Of a stretch of 64,000 nucleotides of DNA, positions 34,894 to 43,969 are shown in pieces (within the stretch, counting starts at the first letter, position 1; each line of letters starts with the position of its first letter). This DNA comes from Streptomyces seoulensis (lineage in GTDB: Bacteria > Actinomycetota > Actinomycetes > Streptomycetales > Streptomycetaceae). The notes below the pieces were generated by a model, which saw only the letters and a list, made by a program, of their open reading frames with translations, did no database searches and was not told the DNA's origin. The stretch is from positions 248,001-312,000 of the forward strand of contig NZ_CP032229.1 of the NCBI RefSeq assembly GCF_004328625.1. Direction: 5' to 3'. Made by a program: the position numbers and the translations under genes.

Positions 34894-35679
34894 TCAAAGA
34901 CCCAGCAGTTCCGCCAGGGTGCCTCCCAGGACCCGATCTCGCAGCGCACCCGGCTTGGTCACGCGTTCGACAATGGCACGGGCGAGAAGAGGGTCGCCGT
35001 AGGGGGCGTCGGAACCGAACAGAGTACGGTCGGGTACCTCCTCGATGGCCAGTCGGACCGCGAAGACGATGTTCGCCGTCGACAGCTCCAAGTACATGTT
35101 CGAGGTCTCCCGGGCCAGCTCGACGGCCTTCAGCCAGTTCAGTCCGCCGAGCTGACTGATCACCAGGGGAACGGACGGATAGCGGCGCGCGAGAGCGGAC
35201 AGGGTCGCGAGGTCACCCACCGTGGTCGGCGCGAACCCGTGGACGACAACGGGCAGACCGCTGTGGTCGGAGGCTGCGCGCAGGACGGGCTCGAGCCGGC
35301 CAGCACCGTCAGGGGGCGGGCTCAGCTCGCCGATGCCGCGAAAGCCACGACCGACGACCTCGCGCTCGACGTCTTCCGCGATCCGCCGGGACGGCCGATC
35401 CAGCCGGACCTTGCCGAAACCGATGAAACGATCGGGGTGCTCCGCGCATGCAGCCTCAAGTTCCCGCCGCGCGGCCTCAAAGTCGTCCAGGCTGGTGGAC
35501 CGCCCGCTGATCGTCTCGTCCAGCACACTCATCTCACGCCGGAACGCGGCCAGATTAGTGGCCCGTTCCGGATGCGGACGGGTGCTGAAGAGCACCGCGC
35601 GGTCGACTCCCGCCTCGTCCAACAAGGCGATGTGACGATGCACGGGATCGTGGACATGGCTGTGCGCGTCGATGATCAA
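34894..35679 (-). CDS. Amidohydrolase family protein (amidohydrolase_2)
   Basis: A 261-residue TIM-barrel metal hydrolase or decarboxylase. The TTG start at 35679 is set by AGGAGA 5 bp upstream and by IIDAHSHVHD, the N-terminal HxH metal motif. Later marks are LPVVVHGF (metal His), PSVPLVISQLGGLNW and LFGSDAPYG (Asp ligand). Family members hydrolyse or decarboxylate small aromatic or lactone substrates. A deleted second copy of this gene forms the N-terminus of the chimeric protein at 36815-38839. The MerR gene upstream on the same strand (36053-36469) is a candidate regulator. Confidence 0.88.
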   Translation of the reverse strand: MIIDAHSHVHDPVHRHIALLDEAGVDRAVLFSTRPHPERATNLAAFRREMSVLDETISGRSTSLDDFEAARRELEAACAEHPDRFIGFGKVRLDRPSRRIAEDVEREVVGRGFRGIGELSPPPDGAGRLEPVLRAASDHSGLPVVVHGFAPTTVGDLATLSALARRYPSVPLVISQLGGLNWLKAVELARETSNMYLELSTANIVFAVRLAIEEVPDRTLFGSDAPYGDPLLARAIVERVTKPGALRDRVLGGTLAELLGL

Positions 35680-36052
35680 CGAGGTCTCCTGTTCGTGCGC
35701 TGGAGCGGTGAGGCGGGGTGCTCACCGGTCCGAGTGTCGGAGGTTGACACCATGTCAAGGTCAAGGCACGTGGCACGGAGTATCACCGGCCGTCGAGGCT
35801 GCGAGCATCCAGCCGGCCCCGCGGAGCGAACGTGACACACCGAGGATCCGACTCAAAGGGCGCCGACACCGTAGACACGGCCCTGGACACGGACGAGCTC
35901 AGGGCCGACCGGCGCCGCACACGACGGCGGTCGCCCTCCTCGTCCGGGTTTCAGGTGACCCGGCTCAGCCGTCCGCCGCCGGTGGTTCCGACCTCGGTAG
36001 TCGGAGAGTCGAGTGTCGGTCGAGTTTTGGGTGATCAGGACGGAACCCGGCA
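35680..36052. other. Intergenic, nothing assigned
   Basis: About 370 bp between the MerR and amidohydrolase genes. No supported gene, repeat or hairpin. Confidence 0.45.
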
Positions 36053-36469
36053 TCAGTTGGCTGGGCCACCCGCGTCGGGACCCGGCCCTTGAGGTGATCT
36101 CGTCGCAGATGCGGGGTGCATGGCGTTCTCGGTGGCGGCTATGGTCCGGCGCAGAAGATGGCGTGCGGTTTCCAAGTCGGCAGCACGCTGGTCAAGGACG
36201 CTCAGCTGATCGCGGAGACTGCTGAGCACGCCAGGGCACGGGCGCAGCGCGGCCTCGTCCGTGGTGCAGGGAAGGATCTGGCGGATGATGCGGGTGGGCA
36301 GGCCAGCGGCCAGCAGAACGCGGACGCGCCGTACGGTCTCGACGGTCGGGTCGTCGTACTCGCGGTAGCCGTTGGCGCGGCGTTCGGAGTGAATCAGCTC
36401 CACGCGCTCGTAGTGACGCAGCAGGCGTTCGCTGACTCCGGACCGCCTCGCCAGCTCACCGATCAGCAC
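36053..36469 (-). CDS. MerR-family transcriptional regulator
   Basis: A 138-residue MerR protein. The GTG start at 36469 has GGAGGGAGT 5-6 bp upstream. The HTH reads LIGELARRSGVSERLLRHYERVELIHSERRANGYREYDD, followed by the coiled-coil dimer helix (LRDQLSVLDQRAADLETARHLLRRTI). No C-terminal Cys cluster, so a metal-sensing role is not indicated; the effector may be organic. A truncated paralogue lies at 38939. The amidohydrolase downstream may be its target, since the truncated pair preserves the same two families in divergent order. Confidence 0.87.
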   Translation of the reverse strand: MLIGELARRSGVSERLLRHYERVELIHSERRANGYREYDDPTVETVRRVRVLLAAGLPTRIIRQILPCTTDEAALRPCPGVLSSLRDQLSVLDQRAADLETARHLLRRTIAATENAMHPASATRSPQGPGPDAGGPAN

Positions 36470-36814
36470 TGTCCGACTCCCTCCGGGTTGATTCGGCAGG
36501 CGTGTCAAAGGGCAACGGTGCGCTGGGGCTGCGCTATTCCGGGCCGTTCCGCCACGGCTCGCCCCGCATTCTGCTCGATCTCTCGGCGGCGATGCGGGCC
36601 AGAGGCGTCCTTCGCTCTGCGCGGCCGAACGGGCAGGTCGCTGGGATGTCCGTCGCCACCAGCAAGGTCAAGGTGGCACCCGGATCAGCACGGTCCAGCA
36701 CGGCGCCTGACCGCCCGCTCCAACCCCCGGTGGCGTTCCGTGGCGGGCATACCACGGGACGCCACCCGCGCTTGCGCCGTCGGCAAGCAGGGTCACCGGA
36801 GGACAAGACACCCT
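36470..36814. other. Intergenic, nothing assigned
   Basis: About 345 bp with short frames only. None shows a family I recognise. Confidence 0.4.
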
Positions 36815-38839
36815 CTAGAGCAGCTGCTTACGGGTCAGCCAGACGAATGGGGCCCAGCCGGGAAGTATCGGCAGCCAGAAGGTGAGCAGGCGGTGGAGCA
36901 GCACCGCGGGGAAAGCGACGTTCTCGGGCAACCCGGCAAGGGTCAGCGCCGTGACGAGCGACGTCTCGATCGCGCCTATCCCGCCCGGCGTGGGAACGGC
37001 CGAGCCGGCCGCAGAACCCACAAGGTAGACGAGCGCGATGGTCGAGTAGCTCAGCGAATGGCCGAACGCCCGCACCGAGGCGTCCAGACAGGCGCAGAAG
37101 CAGAGATTGAACATCAGGATGCCGCCGACACCGGTCAACAGCTTCCTGGGATGCTGCAGCAGGTCGAGCATGCGCGGCACGACACCCGCGAGCAGGGTCC
37201 GCATCCGGGTCATGACGAACCTTCGCAGGTACGGGACCGTGACCATCACCAGAACGAGCACGGCCGCGGTGAGCAACCCGCCGATGACCACCCTGGAGCT
37301 GGACGGCGAGAGGATCTCGGTGTGCCGCGTCCCTGCCATGTAGCCGAAAACGAGCACGAGGAGAGCGTGGATGACTCCGGCGGCCAGCTGTGACGCGCCG
37401 ACACTTGCCACCGCGTGCCCCGACCGCACCCGGTTGCGCTGCAGGAACCGGGTGTTGAGCGCGACGCCGCCGACCGCGGCCGGCATCACGACCAAGGACG
37501 CCGCGAACTGTGCCAGGACAGTTTTTCCGAACAAGACCTTCTCGGGCACGAAGCCCAGCAGGCTCATCGCAGCCGCCACGTAGGTCAGGGCGGAGAAGGT
37601 GAGCGCCACGACGACCCACGTCCAGTCAGCCTCCTGGAAGACGGCACCGAAGTCGAAGCTGACCAGCTGGGAGAACAGGTAGTGGACGGCGAAGGCGCTG
37701 GTGATGAGGGCGATCAAGGTTCGTGGCTTGATCCGCTCCAACCGGACCGGGGCGACCGGCGCCTGCGGGCGGACACGCAGCACCTGCCGGCGGATCTGGG
37801 CGAGGATGTCATCCTCCTGGACCCGCGCCAGCGACTCCTCCCTCGCCCGCTCATCGATGTCCCTTCCGGCCCGCGTGGCCTTGAGTCCGTCGGCCCCCTC
37901 GGAGAGGGCAAGCCCCACCGGCTCGACGGCTGCCGGCACCGCCTCGCGTTCCCTTTCGGCGCGCTCCTTCGCGTGGCGGCGCAGCGTGTCGCGGGTGGAG
38001 CGGCTGAACACCAGCGGCTGGAGCAGCGGAAGGCTGCCCGCGACGGCATCCGGGCCGAGCACCCTCGTGGCGCAGGAGACCGAGCGCTCGGGGCCGACTC
38101 GCAGGGCGAATGTGGTGAGCAACTGGGCGACGTCCATGCGCAACAGAAGGTCCCCGGCGGCGACCTCGCCGTCCTGCAGGCCGGTGAGGTGGATCCTGCC
38201 CGACTCGTCCACCAGGAGCGCGTCCCCCGTGAGCCGCCGGTGAGCGATGCGCCGCGTGTGCAGGGCCCGCACCTGCTCCCAGGCACTGTCCACCACCTGC
38301 TCAGAGACATCGTCGTCGTCAAGCGTGTCCAACGAGCGGCCTCGGACGTGCTCGTGGACCAACATGACCGCGTCCGGGCCAAGCTCGGAGGCTGCGAGCA
38401 GCTTCGGTGTGCGTGCCCCTGCAGCTATCGCGGCGTGGGTGAGCAGCGTTTCCCTCTCCAACGCGTGGCGCAGCGATTTCAGGCCCCGCCGCTCGCAGAT
38501 CGGACGCATCAGCAGGCTGTGGCGAGCGCGGTGGAAGAAGGCGCGCGCCTGCTGCTCGCGGTCAACCAGGGTGACGTCCAGTGATGCACCGTCCTCCAGG
38601 ATCACCACGTAGCGGCGGCAGCGATCGGAGCCGATACCTAGGGTGGTGTCTCGGCCCGCGGTCCCCCTCCTCTCGGTAGTCTGGTCCAGACGCTGCGCGG
38701 TGACCGGTGCGAAGCCGAGCTCACGCAGGGCAGCCAGCAAGTTGCGCAGCGTGGGCCGGAGACCACCGAGCTGGCTGACCACGAGCGGAACGGATGGGTA
38801 CCGGACCGCGAGCGCCGCCAGGTGCGCATCGATGATCAA
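36815..38839 (-). CDS. Chimeric gene: amidohydrolase scraps fused in frame to pseudokinase/LPG-synthase-type flippase
   Basis: A 674-residue frame. The TTG start at 38839, after AGGAGGG, and the first residues (LIIDAHLAALAVRYPSVPLVVSQLGGL) repeat two separate parts of the neighbouring amidohydrolase (its IIDAH start and its RYPSVPLVISQLGGL strand), joined by deletion of about 155 codons. At RPTLRNLLAALRELG the sequence becomes the actinobacterial protein with a kinase-like domain (about 60-290; ALHTRRIAHRRLTGDALLVDESG) and a C-terminal lysylphosphatidylglycerol-synthetase-type flippase domain of about 8 helices (from about 355; MSLLGFVPEK, GSAVPTPGGIGAIE). The parent's own N-terminal membrane part is missing. 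The frame is open to the end, so the chimera could be expressed from the amidohydrolase's promoter and ribosome site. Function uncertain. Confidence 0.78.
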   Translation of the reverse strand: MIIDAHLAALAVRYPSVPLVVSQLGGLRPTLRNLLAALRELGFAPVTAQRLDQTTERRGTAGRDTTLGIGSDRCRRYVVILEDGASLDVTLVDREQQARAFFHRARHSLLMRPICERRGLKSLRHALERETLLTHAAIAAGARTPKLLAASELGPDAVMLVHEHVRGRSLDTLDDDDVSEQVVDSAWEQVRALHTRRIAHRRLTGDALLVDESGRIHLTGLQDGEVAAGDLLLRMDVAQLLTTFALRVGPERSVSCATRVLGPDAVAGSLPLLQPLVFSRSTRDTLRRHAKERAEREREAVPAAVEPVGLALSEGADGLKATRAGRDIDERAREESLARVQEDDILAQIRRQVLRVRPQAPVAPVRLERIKPRTLIALITSAFAVHYLFSQLVSFDFGAVFQEADWTWVVVALTFSALTYVAAAMSLLGFVPEKVLFGKTVLAQFAASLVVMPAAVGGVALNTRFLQRNRVRSGHAVASVGASQLAAGVIHALLVLVFGYMAGTRHTEILSPSSSRVVIGGLLTAAVLVLVMVTVPYLRRFVMTRMRTLLAGVVPRMLDLLQHPRKLLTGVGGILMFNLCFCACLDASVRAFGHSLSYSTIALVYLVGSAAGSAVPTPGGIGAIETSLVTALTLAGLPENVAFPAVLLHRLLTFWLPILPGWAPFVWLTRKQLL

Positions 38840-38938
38840 TGATTCGTTCCCTCCTTGACGATCGGCCCGGAATGCGGCCGACCAGCGCACTGTTGCTCCC
38901 TGACACCGTGGGAAGGTCAAACCGGAGGGAGCCGGTCG

Positions 38939-39155
38939 GTGCTGATCGGGGAGCTGTCACGTCGTACCGGGGCCAGTGAACGCCTGCTGCGCTACTACGA
39001 ACGGATGGAGCTGATCCACCCGGAGCGCCGCGCCAACGGCTATCGCGACTACGACGACCGGACGGTGCAGACCGTGCGGCGCATACGCGCACTGCTGGCC
39101 GTCGGTCTGCCCACTCGCCTAATCCGCCAGATCCTGCCATGCTCCGTCGGCGAGG
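38939..39155 (+). pseudogene. Truncated MerR-family gene, paralogue of 36053-36469
   Basis: GTG 38939 behind GGAGGGA, then LIGELSRRTGASERLLRYYERMELIHPERRANGYRDYDD, nearly the same as the intact MerR. Homology stops after LIRQILPCSVGEATL; the dimer helix is gone and unrelated sequence keeps the frame open to 39619. It is divergent from the chimeric gene whose start derives from an amidohydrolase, so the pair is the remains of a MerR/amidohydrolase divergon. Confidence 0.8.
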
Positions 39156-39515
39156 CGACGCTGAGCGGGAGCCTTCCCAACATGATCGCAGCCAGAGGTA
39201 GCGACCCTCCAGCTCGACCGGATCGCTGTCCGGCGACGTCTCGCAACCTTGACGTTGTTCCGTCCGGTGGGGGCGAGTGCGTAGGAGCCTCCGATCGTGA
39301 GGCCGCAGTTGACACGGCCGGGACCGGTGCTCATCGGATAGTACCGGTCCTGAGCGAGCCAGATGGCGCCGGTGAGTACGCGACAGCCCCGTTTTGGGTC
39401 CGGTCCCGTCCTGGGCACCCGAGAAAACGGCCAGCGGGGCGGCGTAGCGTTTCCGCCGCAGAGCCCAGATACCTCGGCGTTCCTGAAAAGCCTGTCGAGC
39501 AAGGCGAGTGCGGCG
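39156..39515. other. Intergenic, nothing assigned
   Basis: About 360 bp between the MerR relic and the end of the transporter gene. No recognised motif. Confidence 0.4.
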
Positions 39516-40571
39516 TTACAGCCACAACCACCTGCGGCTGTGGTTGCGCGGGTTTCCGACCGTTCGCTGTCGGAGGAGTCGGTTCGCAGCTGTCTTCTGC
39601 AGCAATCCGTAGGCGATGACAGGCAGCAGGAGTTGGGGCTTGTGGGGCAGGGCCGTTGTGATCAGGACCGCCCCGGCGCTGCTGTTGTTCATGCCACAGG
39701 CGAGAGTCAGCGACGCGGCGGAGGAAGGGGGAAGTCGCAGCAGTCGGGCTAGTGCGCGTCCGATAGCGAAGGACAGAAGGCAGACCACCCCCGCCGTCAA
39801 CACTGCGGCCACAAGTAGCAACGGGCGCGGGTGGGCCAAGAAGGAGCCCAACGCGCCGCTGGCATTGAGATAGGTCAGCACCAGCGAGCCGGTCGCCGCT
39901 GTGGGCAGGGCGACGGTCACAACGCGACGAAGCCACGAAGTGGGCAGGACAAGTCGAGACAGGACGCCGGCTGCGCACGGCATGACAACGGTCGCGAGAG
40001 TTGAACCGCCGGCATGGATGCTTCCAGCGAGCACGTTCACGTGACCTGTGCCGAGAAGCGGACTGAGGCCGTTGATGACAACAGGCACGGTGAGAGGGCT
40101 CAGGAGAGTCGAAACGAGCACCAGGCCCACCATGGTCGGCTGATCTCCCCCGCTCTTCCCGGCCCACACCGTGGCACCCGCGGCGACTGGCATAGCCACG
40201 ATGACGCCCATCGCGAGGACCAGGCCACCGCCCCCGTCCGTGTCCGGTGTCCGACGCAGCAGGAACGCGATGACGGGGATGGTCAGCGCGGGGACGGCCA
40301 GACGCAGGCCGAGCCCGGCGAGCAGCGCGTGCGGGCGCCGCATCAAACCGCCCAGAGCCTCAACGGGTACCTGCAGCCCGGCGGCGAAGAGGACCAGGCC
40401 GAGGAGGATCTCGGTGCTGGAGAGAGTGAAAGCAACGGTGAACGGCAACCGGTGGGGGTGACGCAGCCACAACCCAGGGGCGGGCAGCAGCCCGGCCGCC
40501 GCGTAGGACACGCAGACCGCCCGGCCCAGACGCTGGTGCAGCCACGTCGTCGCCCGCGAGGGGCTGAGCAC
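39516..40571 (-). CDS. Bile acid:sodium symporter (BASS) family transporter
   Basis: A 351-residue membrane protein with about ten hydrophobic segments. LSSTEILLGLVLFAAGLQV, MPVAAGATVWAGKSGGD and the conserved LTLACGMNNSSAGAVLITTALP mark the BASS/ACR3-like superfamily with its two discontinuous Na-binding helices. GTG 40571 is the first in-frame start. The last 25 residues are basic and unlike the family, perhaps a leftover of the adjoining rearrangement. It probably takes up an organic anion with sodium. Divergent from the first DUF347 gene. Confidence 0.8.
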   Translation of the reverse strand: MLSPSRATTWLHQRLGRAVCVSYAAAGLLPAPGLWLRHPHRLPFTVAFTLSSTEILLGLVLFAAGLQVPVEALGGLMRRPHALLAGLGLRLAVPALTIPVIAFLLRRTPDTDGGGGLVLAMGVIVAMPVAAGATVWAGKSGGDQPTMVGLVLVSTLLSPLTVPVVINGLSPLLGTGHVNVLAGSIHAGGSTLATVVMPCAAGVLSRLVLPTSWLRRVVTVALPTAATGSLVLTYLNASGALGSFLAHPRPLLLVAAVLTAGVVCLLSFAIGRALARLLRLPPSSAASLTLACGMNNSSAGAVLITTALPHKPQLLLPVIAYGLLQKTAANRLLRQRTVGNPRNHSRRWLWL

Positions 40572-40698
40572 GAAGTCGAGCTTCCGTGTATTCAGGGGTT
40601 CCTCTTCCGTCTCACGATGCGGAGTTGGGCCGGAGACGAAAGCGTGGCCGCGATGCCGCGCCGAGGCGGGCCGACGCGACGGCGGTGACCCGCGCTGG

Positions 40699-40714
40699 TC
40701 AGGATGCGTTCAGG
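40699..40714 (+). promoter_or_regulatory. Direct repeat TCAGG-N6-TCAGG before first DUF347 gene
   Basis: TCAGGATGCGTTCAGG, two half-sites 11 bp apart, ending 24 bp before ATG 40739. Almost the same sequence precedes the second DUF347 gene. Spacing of one helical turn suits an OmpR-type response regulator. Confidence 0.6.
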
Positions 40715-40738
40715 TGCCCGCTGGCACGGTAGGGCGTC

Positions 40739-41578
40739 ATGACGTACGAGAATCCCCATCCCTCCCTGCCCGATGCCGCTGGAGCCGAGGCCCACCCGTC
40801 TGGTTTCCGGCCGCGCTGGAACAAGGTCCCCGAGGTCACGGCATACTTCTGGATCATCAAAGTGCTGTGCACGACAGTCGGCGAGACGGCGGCCGACCTG
40901 TTGAACGAAAAGGCGGGACTCGGCCTGACCGGGGTGTCGGTCCTGATGAGTGCTCTACTGGCCGTCGCACTCGTGGTCCAGTTCCGCACCCGGTCGTACC
41001 GGGCGGGCGTGTACTGGCTCGCGGTCGCTCTCATCAGCGTGGTGGGCACACTGATCAGCGACAACCTCACGGACAACATGGGCGTGCCGCTGGAGACCAG
41101 CACCACGGTGTTCGCCATTGTTCTGGCGATCGTCTTCGCGGTCTGGTACTGGCGTGAGCGGACCTTGTCGATCCACCACATCGACACCGTCGGCCGCGAG
41201 TCGTTCTACTGGCTCGCCGTGTTGTTCACCTTCGCGCTCGGTACGGCGGCCGGGGACCTGGTCTCCGAGCGAATGAACCTCGGCTACTGGGTGTCCGCAG
41301 TGCTCTTCGCCCTGGCCATCGCAGCGGTCGCTATAGCCCACTTCGCGCTCGGCGCGAACGCGGTGTGGAGCTTCTGGATCGCCTACATCTTGACTCGCCC
41401 CCTTGGCGCGTCCATCGGCGACTACCTCTCCCAGCCCACCGGCGACGGCGGTCTGGGGCTTGGCACGGTGGTTACCAGCGTCCTGTTCCTCGCCGTCATC
41501 CTCGGGCTCGTGGTTTTCCTGACCGTGACGCAGAGGGACGTCACCGGCAAAGAGCCGGTCCGTTTCCAGTCGGGCTGA
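40739..41578 (+). CDS. DUF347 repeat membrane protein (COG4705-like), copy 1
   Basis: A 279-residue polytopic protein built of DUF347 units. Repeated cores are KVPEVTAYFWIIKVLCTTVGETAADLL, ESFYWLAVLFTFALGTAAGDL and WSFWIAYILTRPLGASIGDYL, each with the W/G-ET-GD pattern. Function unknown in the family; such genes often lie beside two-component systems, as here (42602-44628). ATG 40739. The paralogue at 41725 is in the same direction after 146 bp. Confidence 0.85.
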   Translation: MTYENPHPSLPDAAGAEAHPSGFRPRWNKVPEVTAYFWIIKVLCTTVGETAADLLNEKAGLGLTGVSVLMSALLAVALVVQFRTRSYRAGVYWLAVALISVVGTLISDNLTDNMGVPLETSTTVFAIVLAIVFAVWYWRERTLSIHHIDTVGRESFYWLAVLFTFALGTAAGDLVSERMNLGYWVSAVLFALAIAAVAIAHFALGANAVWSFWIAYILTRPLGASIGDYLSQPTGDGGLGLGTVVTSVLFLAVILGLVVFLTVTQRDVTGKEPVRFQSG

Positions 41579-41592
41579 CCCAACTAAGCCAT

Positions 41593-41608
41593 TCAGGATG
41601 ATTTCAGG
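41593..41608 (+). promoter_or_regulatory. Direct repeat TCAGG-N6-TCAGG before second DUF347 gene
   Basis: TCAGGATGATTTCAGG, 11-bp period, 14 of 16 bases identical to the copy at 40699-40714. Located 117 bp before ATG 41725, so the two genes may have separate but coregulated promoters. Confidence 0.6.
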
Positions 41609-41724
41609 CTTCGTCTGCCATGTTCGTCATTGTGGCCGCTCTTTAGCCAGGCGGCACAGCTCAACAGAGCGCTCGTCCTCTTCGGGACGGGCGCTCCGCC
41701 GTTCGTAGGGACTGGAGGGCACAG

Positions 41725-42621
41725 ATGACCGAACCGAGAATCATCACCGATTTCGACGCGCCGCGAGCATCGAGCACCGCCCAGGTCGTGATGAAGAAAC
41801 TGCCCGAGGTCACACTCGCCTTCTGGATCATGAAGATCGCGGCGACGACACTCGGAGAGACGGCCGGGGACCTGTTCGCACAGACGCTCAAACTGGGCTA
41901 CTTCCTCACCACGATCGCACTGTTCGGGATCTTCGTGGTGACGCTGGTCGTCCAGCTGCGGTCCAAGCGGTACAACCCGTTCTTCTACTGGACGGTGATC
42001 CTTTCGACCAGCATGGCCGGGACCACCATGTCCGACTTCATGAACCGTGACGCCAGCGCCAAGTACCTCTCCGGCGGGGCGACTTCCCTGGGCTGGGGAC
42101 CGCAGGGGCTGGGCCTTGGCTATCCGGTGGGGGCGGCCATCCTCATCTCGATCCTGTTGGCGATCTTCGTCGCGTGGAAGCTGAGCGGGATGACCTTCCA
42201 GATCAGGGACATCGTCACGTTCCGGGGCGAAGCCCTGTTCTGGTCCGCGATCCTGGTGTCCAACACGCTCGGGACCTCGATGGGCGACTTCCTCTCCGAC
42301 AGCTCCGGGCTCGGCTACGCCGGCGCGGCCCTGCTCGTGGTCGGGCTGCTCATGGTCCTGGTCGCGCTGATGAAGGTGCCCTCGGTGCCGAATGTGGCGC
42401 TGTTCTGGATCGCCTTCGTGCTCACGCGTCCGCTCGGTGCGACCGCAGGCGACTTCCTCACCAAGCCCGTCGCCAAGGGCGGTCTCGACCTCGGCACTCT
42501 GGGTTCCTCCGCCGTCCTGCTCGTGGTCCTCTTCGGCATGATGGCCTACGCCCACTTCCGAGAGCGCAAGACTGAGGCCACGCAGGCACAGCCCGAGGAA
42601 GTCAGCCGACGGGCAGGCTGA
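41725..42621 (+). CDS. DUF347 repeat membrane protein (COG4705-like), copy 2
   Basis: A 298-residue paralogue of the preceding gene. Cores: KLPEVTLAFWIMKIAATTLGETAGDLF, EALFWSAILVSNTLGTSMGDFL and VALFWIAFVLTRPLGATAGDFL. It has an extra loop (NRDASAKYLSGGATSLGWGPQG) and a soluble tail. Its 3' end overlaps the convergent histidine kinase gene by 20 bp. Possible transporter or channel; no proven role. Confidence 0.85.
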   Translation: MTEPRIITDFDAPRASSTAQVVMKKLPEVTLAFWIMKIAATTLGETAGDLFAQTLKLGYFLTTIALFGIFVVTLVVQLRSKRYNPFFYWTVILSTSMAGTTMSDFMNRDASAKYLSGGATSLGWGPQGLGLGYPVGAAILISILLAIFVAWKLSGMTFQIRDIVTFRGEALFWSAILVSNTLGTSMGDFLSDSSGLGYAGAALLVVGLLMVLVALMKVPSVPNVALFWIAFVLTRPLGATAGDFLTKPVAKGGLDLGTLGSSAVLLVVLFGMMAYAHFRERKTEATQAQPEEVSRRAG

Positions 42622-43969
42622 CCGTGAAGCGGGCTCCGGACCGGTGGCCCCGATCGAAGGACACGTCGCCCCCGACGGAGCGGGCCAAACGCCTGGCGAG
42701 CGGCAGCCCCAGGCCCGCTCCGTCGTGCCCGTCGTCGTGATCGGCCCGCCGCCCCGGGACGAAGAGTTCCTCGACGAACGCCGCCGGCACCCCCGGGCCG
42801 TCGTCGGTGACATCGAGGCATACGGCGTCGGCCGTGCGCCGCACGACCACTGTCACGGCAGTGTGCGCATAGCGGACGGCATTCGCCAGCAGGGGGCTCA
42901 CGATCCGTTCGAGCACAGCGGGTGCGGTGGCCGCCTGGACGACCGGGGCGCTCGTCTCCAGGCTCGTCCTGATCCGGTCCGGCGGGCAGGACTGTCGCAG
43001 CAGGCGCTGAAGGATCGGCACGACGTCGGTGGTGCCGGGCACGGCCGTGTGGTCCAGTGCTCTGTCGCGGGCGTCGTCGAGGAGTGTGTCGCAGATAGTG
43101 CGCATCGACTGGGCCGCTTCGGTCAGCACCCGGTGAGTGGCCCGCGTCTCCTGGGCCGAACGCGGGTGCACCTGCCACCAGTCGAGCTCGACGACCATAC
43201 GGGTGAGCGGCGTACGGAGCTCGTGGGACAGCTCACCGGTCAGTTGCTGTTCGTGTCTCAGTACGGTCCGTATCCGGTCCAGCAGCACGTCCAGTGAGCC
43301 TCCCAGCCTGGCGAGCTCGACCGGCTGGTGCTCGGCTCCGAAGCGGGTCTCGGAGCCGACCGCGCTCCACTGGGCGGCCTTGTCGGTCATGGACTGCATC
43401 GGACGCAGCGCACGACCGACCGACAGGCGGGTGAGGACGTACATGCATGCGAGCATCGCCGCGTCCAAGATCAGTGATGCCACGAGCAAGGTGTCGGCAG
43501 AGCTGCGGTACGGGCCCAGGCTCATGGCCGTCACGATGGTGGCGGAATGACGACCCGGCAGCGGCAACGCGCACTGCCGTACCTGCGGTTGCCCGGCGTT
43601 CGTCGTGCACGCCTGTTCTCTCCGACGGGCCAGGAAGTCAGCGGTGGTGGACAGCGGGCCGTGCAGCGGCGCCGAGCTGGGCCGTTCCAGCAGGCGGCCG
43701 TCGGCGTAGATCCACACGTTGGTGTCGAGCAGACGGTCGTTGACGGTCTCGAGCACGCGTGCTTCGGGGCCGCTGGTGTCCACGGTGGTGGCGACCGCCT
43801 CGGCCCGGTTGCGCAGCTCCGTATCCACCTGATGCTGCAGGTGACGGGTGATGGCGAGGTTGAAGACGACGGTCAGGAGCGTCATGATCAGCGCTGCCGT
43901 GGTCAGCGCCACCAGCGACAGACGGCCTCGCAATGTGCGCGGAACGAGGCACTGGGCAACGCGTCTCAT
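42602..43969 (-). CDS. Sensor histidine kinase, last gene of DedA-PAP2-RR-HK operon
   Basis: A 455-residue kinase. Two membrane helices (about 17-40 and 160-182) flank an extracytoplasmic sensor of about 120 residues with two Cys (QACTTNAGQPQVRQCALP). HAMP, then the H-box SHELRTPL (His 249), N-box LLANAVRYAH, and G-boxes DVTDDGPGVP and GAGLGLPLARRL are all intact. It overlaps the response regulator stop (ATGA), so the two form a pair. The position beside the DUF347 genes and in a DedA/PAP2 operon points to sensing of a membrane or wall signal. Confidence 0.9.
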   Translation of the reverse strand: MRRVAQCLVPRTLRGRLSLVALTTAALIMTLLTVVFNLAITRHLQHQVDTELRNRAEAVATTVDTSGPEARVLETVNDRLLDTNVWIYADGRLLERPSSAPLHGPLSTTADFLARRREQACTTNAGQPQVRQCALPLPGRHSATIVTAMSLGPYRSSADTLLVASLILDAAMLACMYVLTRLSVGRALRPMQSMTDKAAQWSAVGSETRFGAEHQPVELARLGGSLDVLLDRIRTVLRHEQQLTGELSHELRTPLTRMVVELDWWQVHPRSAQETRATHRVLTEAAQSMRTICDTLLDDARDRALDHTAVPGTTDVVPILQRLLRQSCPPDRIRTSLETSAPVVQAATAPAVLERIVSPLLANAVRYAHTAVTVVVRRTADAVCLDVTDDGPGVPAAFVEELFVPGRRADHDDGHDGAGLGLPLARRLARSVGGDVSFDRGHRSGARFTVSLPVG

